Of a DNA stretch of 64,000 nt, positions 21,901 to 34,231 are shown piece by piece. The notes under the pieces were generated by a model that was given only the letters and a program-made list of their open reading frames with translations, did no database searches and was not told where the DNA came from. The stretch's first letter is position 1. Every line of letters starts with the position of its first letter. The translations under genes and the position numbers were made by a program. Origin of the DNA: Beroe forskalii (Eukaryota > Ctenophora > Nuda > Beroida > Beroidae); contig WFMF01000099.1 of NCBI GenBank assembly GCA_011033025.1, forward strand, positions 319,369 through 383,368, read 5' to 3'.

Positions 21901-24672
21901 CATTTATCATGACCCGGAATATTTTTATTTAACTTTAATTAAATCCTGGTTCCATTTAAAAATTAAGAACATTTGATTTAACTCTGAAAGACCCAAAATA
22001 CTCGGTTCCATTTATAAGAGGCAATAGAACATTTATTTTAACTTTGGAAAGAACAATTTAAACCATTTATATCAGAAAGAACAATTACCCTTTTAAATTG
22101 GCGTGCGTGGTAACCATGTTCCATTTATATGGACCCGGAACATTTACCCTAACTGAGGCAACAAAATCAACAATTTCCATTTTTTAGCCTTTCTGAACAT
22201 TTTACCATAAGATTTCGAAAATCCTCCGTTCCTTTTATTAGGACCCGTTACATTTCGCTATTTTGGAAAAATTTTCCAGCTCGGTTCCAGTGTTATAAAG
22301 ACCCGGTTGCATATAACGTTCTTCTGCTTAAATCCTCAATTTGTTCCAATTATAAGGACCCAGACGATGCAAAACTTCAGAAAGGAAAATCTGGTTCCAT
22401 TTATATGAAACATTTAGAACTTTACCTTGCTTTTGAAAGGCAAAGCCCCGGTTCCATTTAAAGGCACCGGAACTTGAATTTATCTTTGACTGGTTTGGAC
22501 GAAATTCATTCGGTTCCATTTGATGACCCAAACATTTACCTTAACTTTGGAAAGGAAATCCTCAATTCCATTTTTAGCTACCCGAACAATTACCTTTAAC
22601 TTTGGAAGGTGAAAATCCTCAAAAACCTTAAATGGTCAAATTAATTGGACCCGGAACATTTTCGGTGCCAAAAAATATATTTCGAGATCATCCTTTTGTT
22701 CCATTTAATAAAACTCGACCATTTATGAAAATTTAAATTATTTACCTTCGGAAAGAAGCGAAATTACTCAAAATCCATTTTTTTTTGGACCGGAACATTT
22801 ACCTTTAACTTTGAAAGGCGAAATCCTCGGTTCCATTTATAAGGACCCGGAACATTTACCTTTAACTTTGGAAAGGCAAAATCCTCGGTTCCATTTATAA
22901 GGACCCGGAACATTTACCTTAAACTTCGGAAAGGCGAAATCCTCGGTTCCATTTATAAGGACCCGGAACATTTACTTTTAACTTCGGAAAGGCGAAATCC
23001 TCGGTTCCATTCATAAGGACCCGGAACATTTACCTTTAACTTCGGAAAGGCGAAATCCTCGGTTCCATTTATAAGGACCCGGAACATTTACCTTTAACTT
23101 CGGAAAGGCGAAATCCTCGGTTCCATTTATAAGGACCCGGAACATTTACCTTCTTTAACTTCGGAAAGGACCCGAAAAAGTTCCATTTTTATAAGGACCC
23201 GGAACATTTACCTTTAACTTCGGAAAGGCGAAATCCTCGGTTCCATTTATAAGGACCCGGAACATTTACCTTTAACTTTGGAAAGGCGAAATCCTCGGTT
23301 CCATTTATAAGGACCCGGAACATTTACCTTTAACTTTGGAAAGGCGAAATCCTCGGTTCCATTTATAAGGACCCGGAACATTTACCTTTAACTTCGGAAA
23401 GGCGAAATCCTCGAACATTCCATTTATAAGGACCCGAACATTTACCTTTAACTTCGGAAAGGCGAAATCCTCGGTTCCATTTATAAGGACCCGGAACATT
23501 TACCTTTAACTGGAAAGGCGAAATCCTCGGTTCCATTTATAAGGACCCGGAACATTTACCTTTAACTTTGGAAAGGCGAAATCCTCGGTTCCATTTATAA
23601 GGACCCGGAACATTTACCTTTAACTTCGGAAAGGCGAAATCCTCGGTTCCATTTATAAGGACCCGGAACATTTACCTTTAACTTCGGAAGGCGAAATCCT
23701 CGGTTCCATTTATAAGGACCCGGAACATTTACCTTTAACTTCGGAAAGGCGAAATCCTCGGTTCCATTTATAAGGACCCGGAACATTTACCTTTAACTTT
23801 GGAAAGGCGAAATCCTCGGTTCCATTTATAAGGACCCGGAACATTTACCTTTAACTTTGGAAAGGCGAAATCCTCAGTTCCATTTATAAGGACCCGGAAC
23901 ATTTACCTTTAACTTTGGAAGAAATCCTCGGTTCCATTTATAAGGACCCAGAACATTTACCTTCAACTTCGGAAGGGCGAAATCCTCGGTTCCATTTATA
24001 AGGACCCGGAACATTTACCTTTAACTTCGGAAAGGCGAAATCCTCGGTTCCATTTATAAGGACCCGGAACATTTACCTTTAACTTCGGAAAGCGGAAATC
24101 CTCGGTTCCATTTATAAGGACCCGGAACATTTACCTTTAACTTCGGAAAGGCGAAATCCTCGGTTCCATTTATAAGGACCCGGAACATTTACCTTTAACT
24201 TTGGAAAGGCGAAATCCTCGGTTCCATTTATAAGGACCCGGAACATTTACCTTTAACTTCGGAAAGGCGAAATCCTCGGTTCCATTTATAAGACCCGGAA
24301 CATTTACCTTTAACTTCGGAAAGGCGAAATCCTCGGTTCCATTTATAAGGACCCGGAACATTTACCTTTAACTTCGGAAAGGCGAAATCCTCGGTTCCAT
24401 TTTTAAGGACCCGGAACATTTACCTTTAACTTTGGAAAGGCGAAATCCTCAGTTCCATTTTTAAGGACCCGGAACATTTACCTTTAACTTCGGAAAGGCG
24501 AAATCCTCGGTTTCATTTTTAAGGACCCGGAACATTTACCTTTAACTTTGGAAAGGCGAAATCCTCGGTTCCATTTATAAGGACCCGGAACATTTACCTT
24601 TAACTTCGGAAAGGCGAAATCCTCGGTTCCATTTATAAGGACCCGGAACATTTACCTTTAACTTCGGAAAGG
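18955..24672. repeat. 58-bp satellite, 5.7 kb, degenerate to homogeneous from left to right
   Basis: The unit contains GGTTCCATTTATAAGGACCC, GGAACATTTACCTTTAACTT and CGGAAAGGCGAAATCCTC. From about 22780 to 24672 copies are almost identical at 58-bp spacing. Leftward they decay, first by substitutions and insertions (about 19700-22780), then with expanded homopolymer runs (18960-19700). GGTTCC and GGAAC within each unit allow a small hairpin. Short minus-strand frames are not taken as genes, since unit length is not a multiple of three and no start or splice context is seen. Confidence 0.95.
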
Positions 24673-26100
24673 CCCGTGTAACCCTGTGATACCTACACTG
24701 ATATAATGAATACCAAAGTCCTTCCACTGGTCCATAGTCAGTATCACAAATCTTCCTGTGTATTTCAGGAGAATATATTAGGACATTATAAATGGACTTA
24801 TAAATAGAGCATAAAGATAAGATTCACTCTTGGTTAAGCCTAGAGTTTGTTGGACCGGAGTTCCATGGATGTAGTTTGTAACCACCTAGGTATTTCACTG
24901 TCGGTTGAGCCTTGAAAAGACCTAGAAAGTCAATGGTATTAGGACATTAGGATAAGTTTGTCTAGAAATCACGTAGCAGAGTAAGATATTTATGCAAATA
25001 TGAGGCTTAATATTCATTGAATTGCCGGTATAAGGGGCCAGTCACAAACAAAATTGCGCGGTTCGGTCGATCTAAGCGTCTGGTTCATGGATAAATGAAT
25101 TTATTTGTTAGTTGATCTGATTAATGCATAGTGCATACACACTAGATGATGATAGGCCGTTATTGCTAATTGATAAACGGTAATTGCCAAATAGCTCTGG
25201 TGATTTGGATTATTATCGATTATCAATATCAACTGCTTTGAAGTCATAAAATCAACATTACGAACCACTCTCATTGTGGCCACTTCCATCCCTGTAATTT
25301 CTCAAAGGTAGCCCTTATCTCAAAGACTCTTACCTCATCTTGTTAAATATCTTAGGATCTTTGATAAACGTAACTTTAATTGCTGTAAGCAAGCCTGAAA
25401 GTTAGCTTCCTTGCCCAGCAGTCAATCTCATTGCTGGAGGGGGTGTATTTATGCGGAGATAGCACTATGATGTACCGTGGTACCGGAATACATAATATAT
25501 ACCTCTGTATATAATATTTCCTTGGGTTTACCTCTTATATAATATATGTTGGGTTTAGAGCACAATTTTAGGAGGAAGACGGATTGCTAGGTTCTCCAGA
25601 AGAGTATTTACTTATTTAAGACTGAGCTTATATTCTCAAGAAGTCTCATAATTGGAACACATGTAGCTCAGAGCTTTTAAAGGAGATTGAACAGCGAAAT
25701 ATTTTAGTACCTTATACCCTAATTAAGGCATTCCCATGCCAAGCCCTCCATCTTTTGCCAAAATTATTGTTATGGTAACTCAAAGACGTAATTTATAATT
25801 AGGTACGTTGCTGTTTGACGAGCCCAATGATGTTGGTTATTAATCAATATAATGAGTAATTAAGGATGAGGTCATTGGTCACATCAGCTTTTGAGAATGT
25901 GATGACATTGCTTATTACTCCGACAACAACTAACAAATAATATTTTACTCCAATGATGTCACTAACTCATCAACAGCAACAAAATGTCTGACTATTTCTT
26001 ACAAAATTTTCGAAAGATATTAGGTATCTACTCAATCACAATTGGAAGAATCACAATTTGATCATTGAACGTATTCTTGAAAACTTCCTTCCATTTCCAG
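24673..26100. other. No feature recognised
   Basis: A/T-rich sequence between the satellite and the first recognised exon of the membrane-protein gene at 26101. Its upstream exon, including the start codon, may lie here but was not identified. Confidence 0.4.
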
Positions 26101-26625
26101 GGCTTCCACGACCAAATCACGAGCTCGAGGTGAAGTGAGCGGCCACGGGTTCAACTCGGAAAGCATCAAATTCATCATTCTCGGTAGGTGAAGGCCAAAA
26201 CTGACGAAATTCCATGAATTCTGCGGGCAATTCTCACAAAAATCAACATTTAACCCGGATTGTGTGTTTTGGGCGAAAATGAGAGTTCGAAAATTCTATT
26301 ATCATTGTTAAGTGACATTTTATTTCATGAGATCCTTGTTCTTTGATATCGGGTTGCAATTTACTGCTACAATGTTTTCTTAGACCTGTTCTAGACAGGA
26401 GCTCCAAGTTTCTAGAAATAGAAATAGAAATTACGTCAAATCACATAATGTAGGCAATGCCAGTCTATATCTTTTCATTGATTTCCCCCCTGTTTCAGGT
26501 ATCATTCTGTGTCTAATCGGAATACTCTTCTACGTGCTAGCTGGAGACGCCACACATTCCACCAGACTTATTGTGTTGCTGCTAGCCCTGGGACTGGGAG
26601 TATTTGCTTTGTTGTGCAGCAATAG
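26101..26625 (+). CDS. Unidentified multi-pass membrane protein, two internal exons
   Basis: Exon 26101-26183 follows TTTCCAG and ends at GTAGGTG; exon 26499-26625 follows TGTTTCAG and ends at GTACAT. Phases agree (the junction codon is Gly), and the joined 69-residue frame has no stop. It has a short basic/polar start (TTKSRARGEVSGHGFNSES), a hydrophobic stretch FIILGIILCLIGILFYVLAG, a short loop DATHSTR and a second stretch LIVLLLALGLGVFALLCS. Two adjacent membrane segments with a tiny loop fit a tetraspan-like protein. The second exon ends with two bases of a codon, so at least one more exon must follow. Neither the start nor the 3' end was found, and no family is claimed. Confidence 0.7.
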
Positions 26626-28495
26626 GTACATTTGTGGGTCCTGAGAAAGATAGACTGATGGAGAGAGAAACAGGACAGAAACTATAGGAGTGAAGTTTGT
26701 AAAGGAACTAGAAACTTAAGGAGTGAAGTTTGTAATCTGTTGGTCCTGAAAGAAACATAGGAAACATGTTCAGCATTTTGTTGGTCATGAGAGAATGGGG
26801 ACATAGGAACATCTGTGGTTTCTGGGAGAAACTATTGGAAACATGTATAGCAATAGGTACATCTGTAGGGGAGAGAAACAGGAGATATCATGTCTGGCAC
26901 CGTTTTGGACAAATATAAACGGGAAAATGATAGACATTAGGAATCGAAACAGTGGAAATTGGATTCTTTGTAGCAAACGAAAATGATGAAGAACTCAGGA
27001 AAGATTTTTATTACTATATTGTGTGAATTTGATATATCAGAGGACTTATTCATGATCATCTTGCGCATTCGACCGAGTTGTCAGAATTCTTCTGTTTTAC
27101 ACTCCACGCCATAGCTTCAAAAAGTGTTAGATACTTGGTTTCAATTTATTTGTTTGTACCTTAGTACCTTAGTAATAGGATTAGTTGTTCTTTTCATTTT
27201 TTCTGTGACGGGAAATGACTAATATTCTAATATTCTTTGAAGCTTGACGGTTGAGTCATGTAAATAATTCGAAAATTTCCCTTACATTGATGATGCAGCA
27301 TCACATTTTAAAGCTTTTGAAAGAAAGCAACATCTGCTTTTGGTTTTGAAAAACATGCTCAATGAATTCATGCATGTCGGTTTACTATCGCTAAAACATT
27401 TGGTAATCCTTCCACAAGGAGAACGTATCTTAGTTGCAGTAAACTTGTAAAACATGCAAGTTACAAGTACCTCTATATTCTCCGTTGTTGAATGACATCA
27501 CTATCATGGTGGTTGACGCCACTGCCGTTTTGCATAGCATAAGGATGTGTAGATTATAGTGAGAGCATTGTGTTTGAGCACAGTGGTCAGTGCCTAATTA
27601 CTAAGGGTGACGTTTGGAAATTTCAAGCAATGGTAACCAAAAGTTGCAGCATGGTACACGTATTAGACAACCTTCCCTGAAACGAAATTTTGGTTCTCAT
27701 CAAGCTCAATTGTCATGGATTGTCATTAGCAAGGTATTTATAATTTACTTGCTTTCTAAAGAAACTTTCAAGGATTTATGGTGACGAAATACCCTGCTTT
27801 GAGACTTTGGACCTTGGTAATTACCGATTGGTTATTACCTTTCAAAATGAGGCTATATACAATCAAAGCAGATGGATATATTTTTTACAGACCTCGTTTT
27901 AGTATCTGGATATTTATTCCTTTATGTAAAATATTACAAAAACGTATATTAATCGTGTAAATAAAAAAAAACGTACCGATATTTTTGGATATATAATTAT
28001 TAATTGTACTAATTGTAGTAGATACATTATATAGTTTCTTGTAGTTTGTATAATTGTATTTATTTTCATGGCATTATTTTAGATTTTGTAGACTTTTCAA
28101 AAGAAATTTGTATTAAAATGAACGACTTCAGATGTTAATTGTTAATATTCAAAAATTATGAACTCAGGTGTTTGGAGCCAGTTTTAAAAAGTTATTTCGG
28201 ACGCTTTCGAAAGTCTTTTCTTCTTTGAGAATCCATTTCTAAATTCAGTTTTGCTATTTAATTTAACTATGGCGATCACCAATAAACCAATCAGCTATTT
28301 GGAAGGTAACATATCAATTCAGGGATACTCAATTCGAATGTGTTAAACACATATTGCCTGTTTTGTATAATTCGATGTGTCGATGTGATGTTTGTTGAAA
28401 CAGTTACAGATTTTATCAATCGTTCGTTATTATGGAGCTCGTTTTCCTTAAATTTAAATCAATTAGGGGTTAGCTGAGTAGCTGGTATAGGACTT
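26626..28495. other. No gene recognised
   Basis: A/T-rich sequence, probably intron of the membrane-protein gene. A short local repeat of 'GGAAACATGT...AGCAATAGGTACATCTGT' type occurs near 26620-26880. The frame at 27778-27960 has no supporting features. Confidence 0.4.
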
Positions 28496-28499
28496 TAGA

Positions 28500-28695
28500 T
28501 TGCATCAGGGACTCTGGGTCGGGGACTCTTCGTCGGGGGACTTTAAGTCGGAGACGCTGGGTCGGGGGACTCTACTTCGGGGGACTCTACTTCGGGGGAC
28601 TCTAGGTCGGGGGACTTTAAGTCGAACACGCTCGGTCGGGGACTCTAGGTCGGAGAATATAGGTCAGGGGACTCTGGGTTCGAGAAATCTCTAAC
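28500..28695. repeat. Minisatellite, about 15-bp unit GGGGGACTCTAGGTC
   Basis: About a dozen degenerate units of GGTCGGGGGACTCTA. The 64-codon open frame over it is a repeat product (Gly/Arg/Thr/Leu). Confidence 0.8.
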
Positions 28696-28699
28696 GGGT

Positions 28700-31165
28700 G
28701 GATTGTGAGCGGCAGCCTCAGTTAATTACATGCCATGGACTTGAATTGAGGGTAACTTAACCCTGTATGAGGGACTATCCTTTGTCCTCCAAAAATACTC
28801 AAATAGCTCACAGCTCTCGATCTTTTGATAGTACATCCTCTATAACAATTCTAGATTCTATTAGTATAGCTTCATCAAGGAGTCATTTCCCTGTCGCCCG
28901 ATAACTATACTGCTATACAAAATCATGAGGGTGTCCATGCATAAATCATATCGGGATTTTACTGGAATACCTACTGGTTCATTGATGTTGTTAATTGCTA
29001 AAGACAATCTGGGACTTATCTATTTGGAATTGTAGTTTCCAAACTTTTCACTCTTGATCCAATAGAATTAACTTTTATGAATTAACTACCTAAGGTTATT
29101 GGATTATGTTCTGAATTCAACCCCCCTCTATACCTGACAAAGGGTCGGGTATTCCAAAGTGGACTAAGATTGGGAAAATGAAAATATAGACAGAATGCTT
29201 ATTATTAGGGATTGCCCCGTGAAGATTTAAAGTGGAGGTAAATTTTGAAGAATTGTTTTTGAGTAAAATGATTATTTTTGGATTGCGTTAGAACTAAGTT
29301 AGGTTTAAGCATGTCGATTTTGGGTTAGAGTTGGGTTAGGTGTTGGTTTTACTGGTACCTAATGACTTAAAAGGTAAGATTTGTCGTTAGAGTTAGGATG
29401 AGGTTTGCAGTTAAGGTTTGGGTTAGAGTTAAAGCGTTGGGTAAAGTAAGGGTTGTGATTTGGATCATATTTCGATATCCCATATTCCCATATTGCGATA
29501 TCCTGGACTATATCATAAAGTAGTAGAAGTAGTACGGCTACCTAGTACCTATTAGTGCTGTAAAGTAGATAGTAGATACCCATCTTGATTTACTGGCTGA
29601 TTTCCATATAAGGAATAATCATCTGGGACATGGGGAAATGATACACTGCCGTTGATTATGTAAATTAATCAGTGCTGTAGTAGGTGCAGTCGGAGATGTC
29701 AATATAACTGAACAGTCTAGGACTATACTATGGGTGGGTGTCTCGTTAATTCAAGTGAAGTTGCAGAAGTTTTTATGAAACTTTTAATCAAGATTAGGTA
29801 TACCTCCCAAAGTATACCTATCTCACAATTTATAACATTTATATGTCATCACTCATCGCAAAGGTATCAAATTAATTAAATCGTGTTTAAGAAATCAAGT
29901 GCTGAAGTGTTAGAATCTTGTCAAGATTTATATAACCGTCATGGTTAATCATAGCGTTCATATCACTGATTGTGTATCTTCTGATAATTAATCACCATAT
30001 TATATACATAAATAGATATAGATTGGTCCCAGTGAGGATTCAATGTGGGAACATGGGTATTTGATAGAAGAATTATGGCACAAGTCTCTGCGTATCTTAA
30101 AGTAAATAATAGTTTTGGCTGCGTCCAGGAATTTTCCCACCATCTTTTTACCGAATTAAGTTTTCTGTCAAAGGATCCTGTAAAGAATCATAAAACTAGA
30201 ATCATAGCATTCATATCTCTTGTTTTAGTCGGTATATATCCGATAATTAAAATCATCAAGTGTTTAAAGATCAGTATCTGCGTGGAAAGTTGTGCCGCAA
30301 GAACATTCAGTGCTGTATCATGATATTAGGGGCATATTAGCGCTGTAGAATGGGTTCAGAAAACAAGTTATCAATGAAAACTGTTTATCTTAATCCAAAA
30401 ATTCTGAAAAAATAACTCCTAGCAACCGTTTCTTCAAGAAAATCGTAAGTTTCAGTCTTTTCCGAATGCAATAATTAACATAATCACATAATTTTCATTT
30501 GGTGCGTGATTTAAGAATGAGACCTTGACCAGACTAATGAGTTATGTTTTGATAAAACATGAATGACAAAAATCTATTTCATCACGCAACTGCTAAAAAA
30601 TTAAATACAAATGAAATACCTATGAATCAATATATTTTTTACTCGTGATCTTAAAACTCAGAATATGCGTATAAATGATAATTCACTTTTGTAAGTCATT
30701 TGCTTTAAATCATTAAATTAATCAAATCAAGAGTTGTGACGTAGATCGTCATACCACACCGTTTACCAATAAAAATTGCCCCAGGTTCTATGAACTGCAC
30801 GTTCCTCATTACTTTACTGCTTGGTGAACTCTTGTTGTTTATCTTAACTATTGATAAAATCAGGCTGATTTGAATTTACTTTAAAAAACTTTTAGAAGCT
30901 TTCAGATTCGGAGGCCGAACCAGCGTTTGCGAAACGTTTTACGGACCCAGATCACCGAAAAAGGCCTAAATTTTCTTTTAATGACATCAACGTTTCCAAA
31001 GTCTGCCGATCCAACCATCTAACTACTTGCTTACTTAACTGCCGATGTAAAATACATGAACAGCAATGTAGGCTTCATTTTCTAGGAAGCCTAATGAGTA
31101 CCTAAATAAGTAAATAGTACCTAGATGATACGTAAATTCCATCCCCAAAATTATGCGATTAATGA
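28700..31165. other. No gene recognised; weak telomere-like stretch
   Basis: A/T-rich. At about 29285-29460 the plus strand carries degenerate GGTTAGRGTT-type words, less regular than at 13589-13680. No exon-like segment with paired splice sites was seen. Confidence 0.4.
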
Positions 31166-31168
31166 ACG

Positions 31169-31267
31169 ATTAACTAACGAATGGGAGTGTTATATCGAAA
31201 ATTATCACACGAGGCGTCAGCCGAGTTTGACAATTTTCGATATAACACGATCCATGAGTTAGTTAAT
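31169..31267. repeat. 99-bp hairpin (MITE fragment)
   Basis: ATTAACTAAC at the left pairs with GTTAGTTAAT at the right. Inside, GTGTTATATCGAAAATT pairs exactly with AATTTTCGATATAACAC. The apical part (ATCACACGAGGCGTCAGCCGAG) is partly self-complementary. A related 'GTGATATATCGATAATTATC' segment at about 31570-31625 may be the other end of a larger element. Confidence 0.75.
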
Positions 31268-31639
31268 TGTATTATCACCCGACCCTACTTGGCTAGACCG
31301 AGCTGCTTCTGATTACGGTATTTACGCTGCCTACATCAGGATTCTAGCTCTTTTCTTCAGGATTTCCTTCCACTCGGGTCTGACGACCCTCGTCCGGATT
31401 GAACGCCTTTATAGATTTGCAAGTGCTCCTTTATCAAAATTTCTTTTCAAGTTTTTTCTGCACTCATTTTTTCGGGATGGCTGTTTACCGCCTAGATTTG
31501 GTTTTATATTTGGGCTTCATTTGCTCCTTTAGAAAATTTTTGCGCGCGCCACTATACAGTAGTATTAAAGGGGTGATATATCGATAATTATCTCACCCGA
31601 ATTATAATCACGGGAGGGTGATAATTGAAATTAATTATT

Positions 31640-32905
31640 TAATCCGATGTTCAAATAAGTACCATGATTTCCCGTTATACAACTACATAAGTACATGCTT
31701 ACAAGTTAAGTAGAAGCACAAAGATTTGTTACTTCACATACCTACATAGTACACAGTTACCATGGCAACCAAATACTGATCCCCGAAACTCGTAGTAAAT
31801 TACCAGTTTGTTACGTCATTAACAGGACTTGAGAAGGGTAATGTGTTAGCGTGTCTTTTGGATTGTTTGATTCCTATGGTAATAGGAAGAATAGAGGATG
31901 GTGATCAAACCACAACCATATTGAAACTTGGTTGGAGGTGGAATAACATCAAATTAATTCATCTTATTTAGTAATCTTGACATTTTACGTATACCTAATG
32001 TACAGTACCTATATACATTTTACAACATTATATTATACATTTGAGTTCCTCTAATCTTACACCAAATGTACTCAATGATTAATAGGAACATTGGTCAGTG
32101 CACACTTTTGAAAGAACTCTAACAGATTTACATTTCAGTATTTTACTCATAGCTTAACCCCATAGCTGGTATTACCCATAAGTTGATGCTAGTTTTACTT
32201 TCCATCCATTTATGTTAGTTACATAACAAAGGTAACATATTGCATAAAAATACTGTATTATTGCCACTGTGCAATGCTCAAAAGCCTTCCAATCTGGTCG
32301 ATGTATAGAGGGCCGTATACTGTAATCATCTTTGAATGTTAGAGAACAATGCCTTTGCCATAACCCCTAGCCGTATACCTAATACTTACACATAATATTA
32401 CCATTTTGCATGTCCTAGCATCGCCTTAGCGTCTCTCAAGATTTGAACAATGCCTCAAATCTTTTATTTCCACCTAAGTTGCAATGTGATAGGCATTTGG
32501 AATGGTACTTAGGTTAGAGGTAAGGCAGCTGAATCCTTGATAATATGATTGAGCGATGTTTGATAGAATGTATGATTTCAATGTTTCTAATCGGGATTAT
32601 TCTCATGATTATGATCTAACCGATTTGCATCATAACTCGAAAGTGGCAAGCAGGCTAAATTGTGGTCTGTGGCGGAATATTCTCAACACAACTTAGCGTT
32701 AAACTGTTAAATGGGAAGACCGTTTTGAGTCGGTTATATGGAACGCGCTGAAATCATTCTAAATGTTTAATGAAAAGGTTGGTATCGACAATTAAAATAT
32801 TATTGCGCGCGCTCGATCGATCGCGCCGCGTTGACTTGAAATGTATGTTGAATCTGCAGATTTTCAACGTCCAGATCAGAAGCTCTGCCAGTACCAACTT
32901 CTCCT
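31640..32905. other. No gene recognised
   Basis: A/T-rich; no repeat array, RNA gene or convincing exon was seen. Confidence 0.4.
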
Positions 32906-32911
32906 CTACAG

Positions 32912-33146
32912 CTTCAGTTGCTACATGGTCAGGTGTAGCAGTATGGCTGGCTGAGGACATCCTCAACGGATCAAACTCTCCCATCGTCACATTCCTCACC
33001 CACAAAGAGACTCCCCACCCACAAAGACACTCCCCACCCATAAAGACATTCCCTACCCATAAAGACATCCTCCACACCACCTCTCCCTTCTACACCCTCT
33101 CCTCCCCTGCTGGGGATCATCTGGACCGCTTGAGAACAAAGATCAG
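32912..33146 (+). CDS. Candidate exon, unknown protein (low confidence)
   Basis: An open frame follows a good pyrimidine-rich acceptor (ACTTCTCCTCTACAG) and ends at a usable donor (AAGATCAG then GTACCT). It encodes a hydrophobic start (TWSGVAVWLAEDIL), then a His/Pro/Thr-rich segment from a 20-bp repeat (CACCCACAAAGACACTCCC type, about 33000-33075). Acceptor phase does not join directly to the membrane-protein exon ending at 26625 or to the gene at 34232, so at least one missing exon would be needed. It could be chance. Confidence 0.25.
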
Positions 33147-33149
33147 GTA

Positions 33150-34231
33150 CCTACGTACCTACAAGACGTGTGCACAGAAAAAAAGGCGCGGCCGATCATG
33201 TACTCAATCAAATCTTATGTTTCCCTCGGCCTCGACTGAGAATTGGTGAATTGAGGCCGACTGCAATTCTTCCCCTCAACTTCACTATGTTGGCATTTGG
33301 GAATTTGGCTTAAAAGGAACAGTTGAATAATGAATTTACGGGCTAAACTTTAACCATTCTGAAATGCCGATCCTTAGTCACACCACATATAATTATATTA
33401 CAACGAATTTTCTAACTTTCCTGCAAACAAATGCAAATAATTAATTTACGGTTCAAAATATGCTATATGACCAATGGATTACTTCATACATTCAGCAGTA
33501 TTATAGGTATAGGTTAAGGTAGATTATTTCCTACTCCCTAGAATCTGACGTGACCTGATTTTATTTACTATAGGTATGGCACGAAACCCTATTTGCTTAC
33601 GTTAAACGTAGATCATTAATCAGATTCCCAAAGAACCTAAAATAGGATGGTCAAGATAATTTGCCAGTGTGTACCTAGATATAATAATTTTGTGCGTGTC
33701 CCTTTGCTGCTGTAAAAGTTTGTATTACATTTGCTCGAACTTCTTGGTTCATAAATGGATGGATTTGGGCAATTTGTGGTGCGGTACTAATGTGAATATG
33801 TTTACAAAAAATGAGAAATATTTTTCAATCCATTGCCATTGAATATTTTTCAGTCATAATATTGAATAATTTTCAATATCACCTTGAAAAAAATAATATT
33901 CTGAATATTTTTTATTTTAATATTTTATGTTGTCACGTCCCTATATCAACTTCTGCAGATGAATATTGATCATAATTTTTGTTTTAAGAACAGAAAAGTA
34001 GAAACCATGATTTTCAATCACGCTTGGCCAGCACCCGAAATTTTTGGACCAATTCTTTCCTATTGATCCTCTAATTGTACTCACAATCGTCGAATTGTCG
34101 AATTCCAGTATTCCACCGTATTGAATATTGATTTTAACTGAACCTTGTTCTATCCTGCAGTCAAATTGATGATTTATCAGCTGGTTGAAATGGTAAAATC
34201 ATAAGAACAGATCGTATAATTTAGAAGAATC
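33150..34231. other. No feature recognised
   Basis: A/T-rich intergenic or intronic DNA, presumably containing the promoter of the gene beginning at 34232; no TATA box could be assigned. Confidence 0.4.

Noticed and set aside
23305..24419. Repeated 63-codon minus-strand frames in the 58-bp satellite
   Set aside because: They only reflect satellite periodicity; units decay without any protection of reading frame.
32754..33080. 108-codon minus-strand frame (GWRMSLWVGN...)
   Set aside because: Its repetitive end comes from a 20-bp repeat; the plus strand has better splice signals, and even that is weak.
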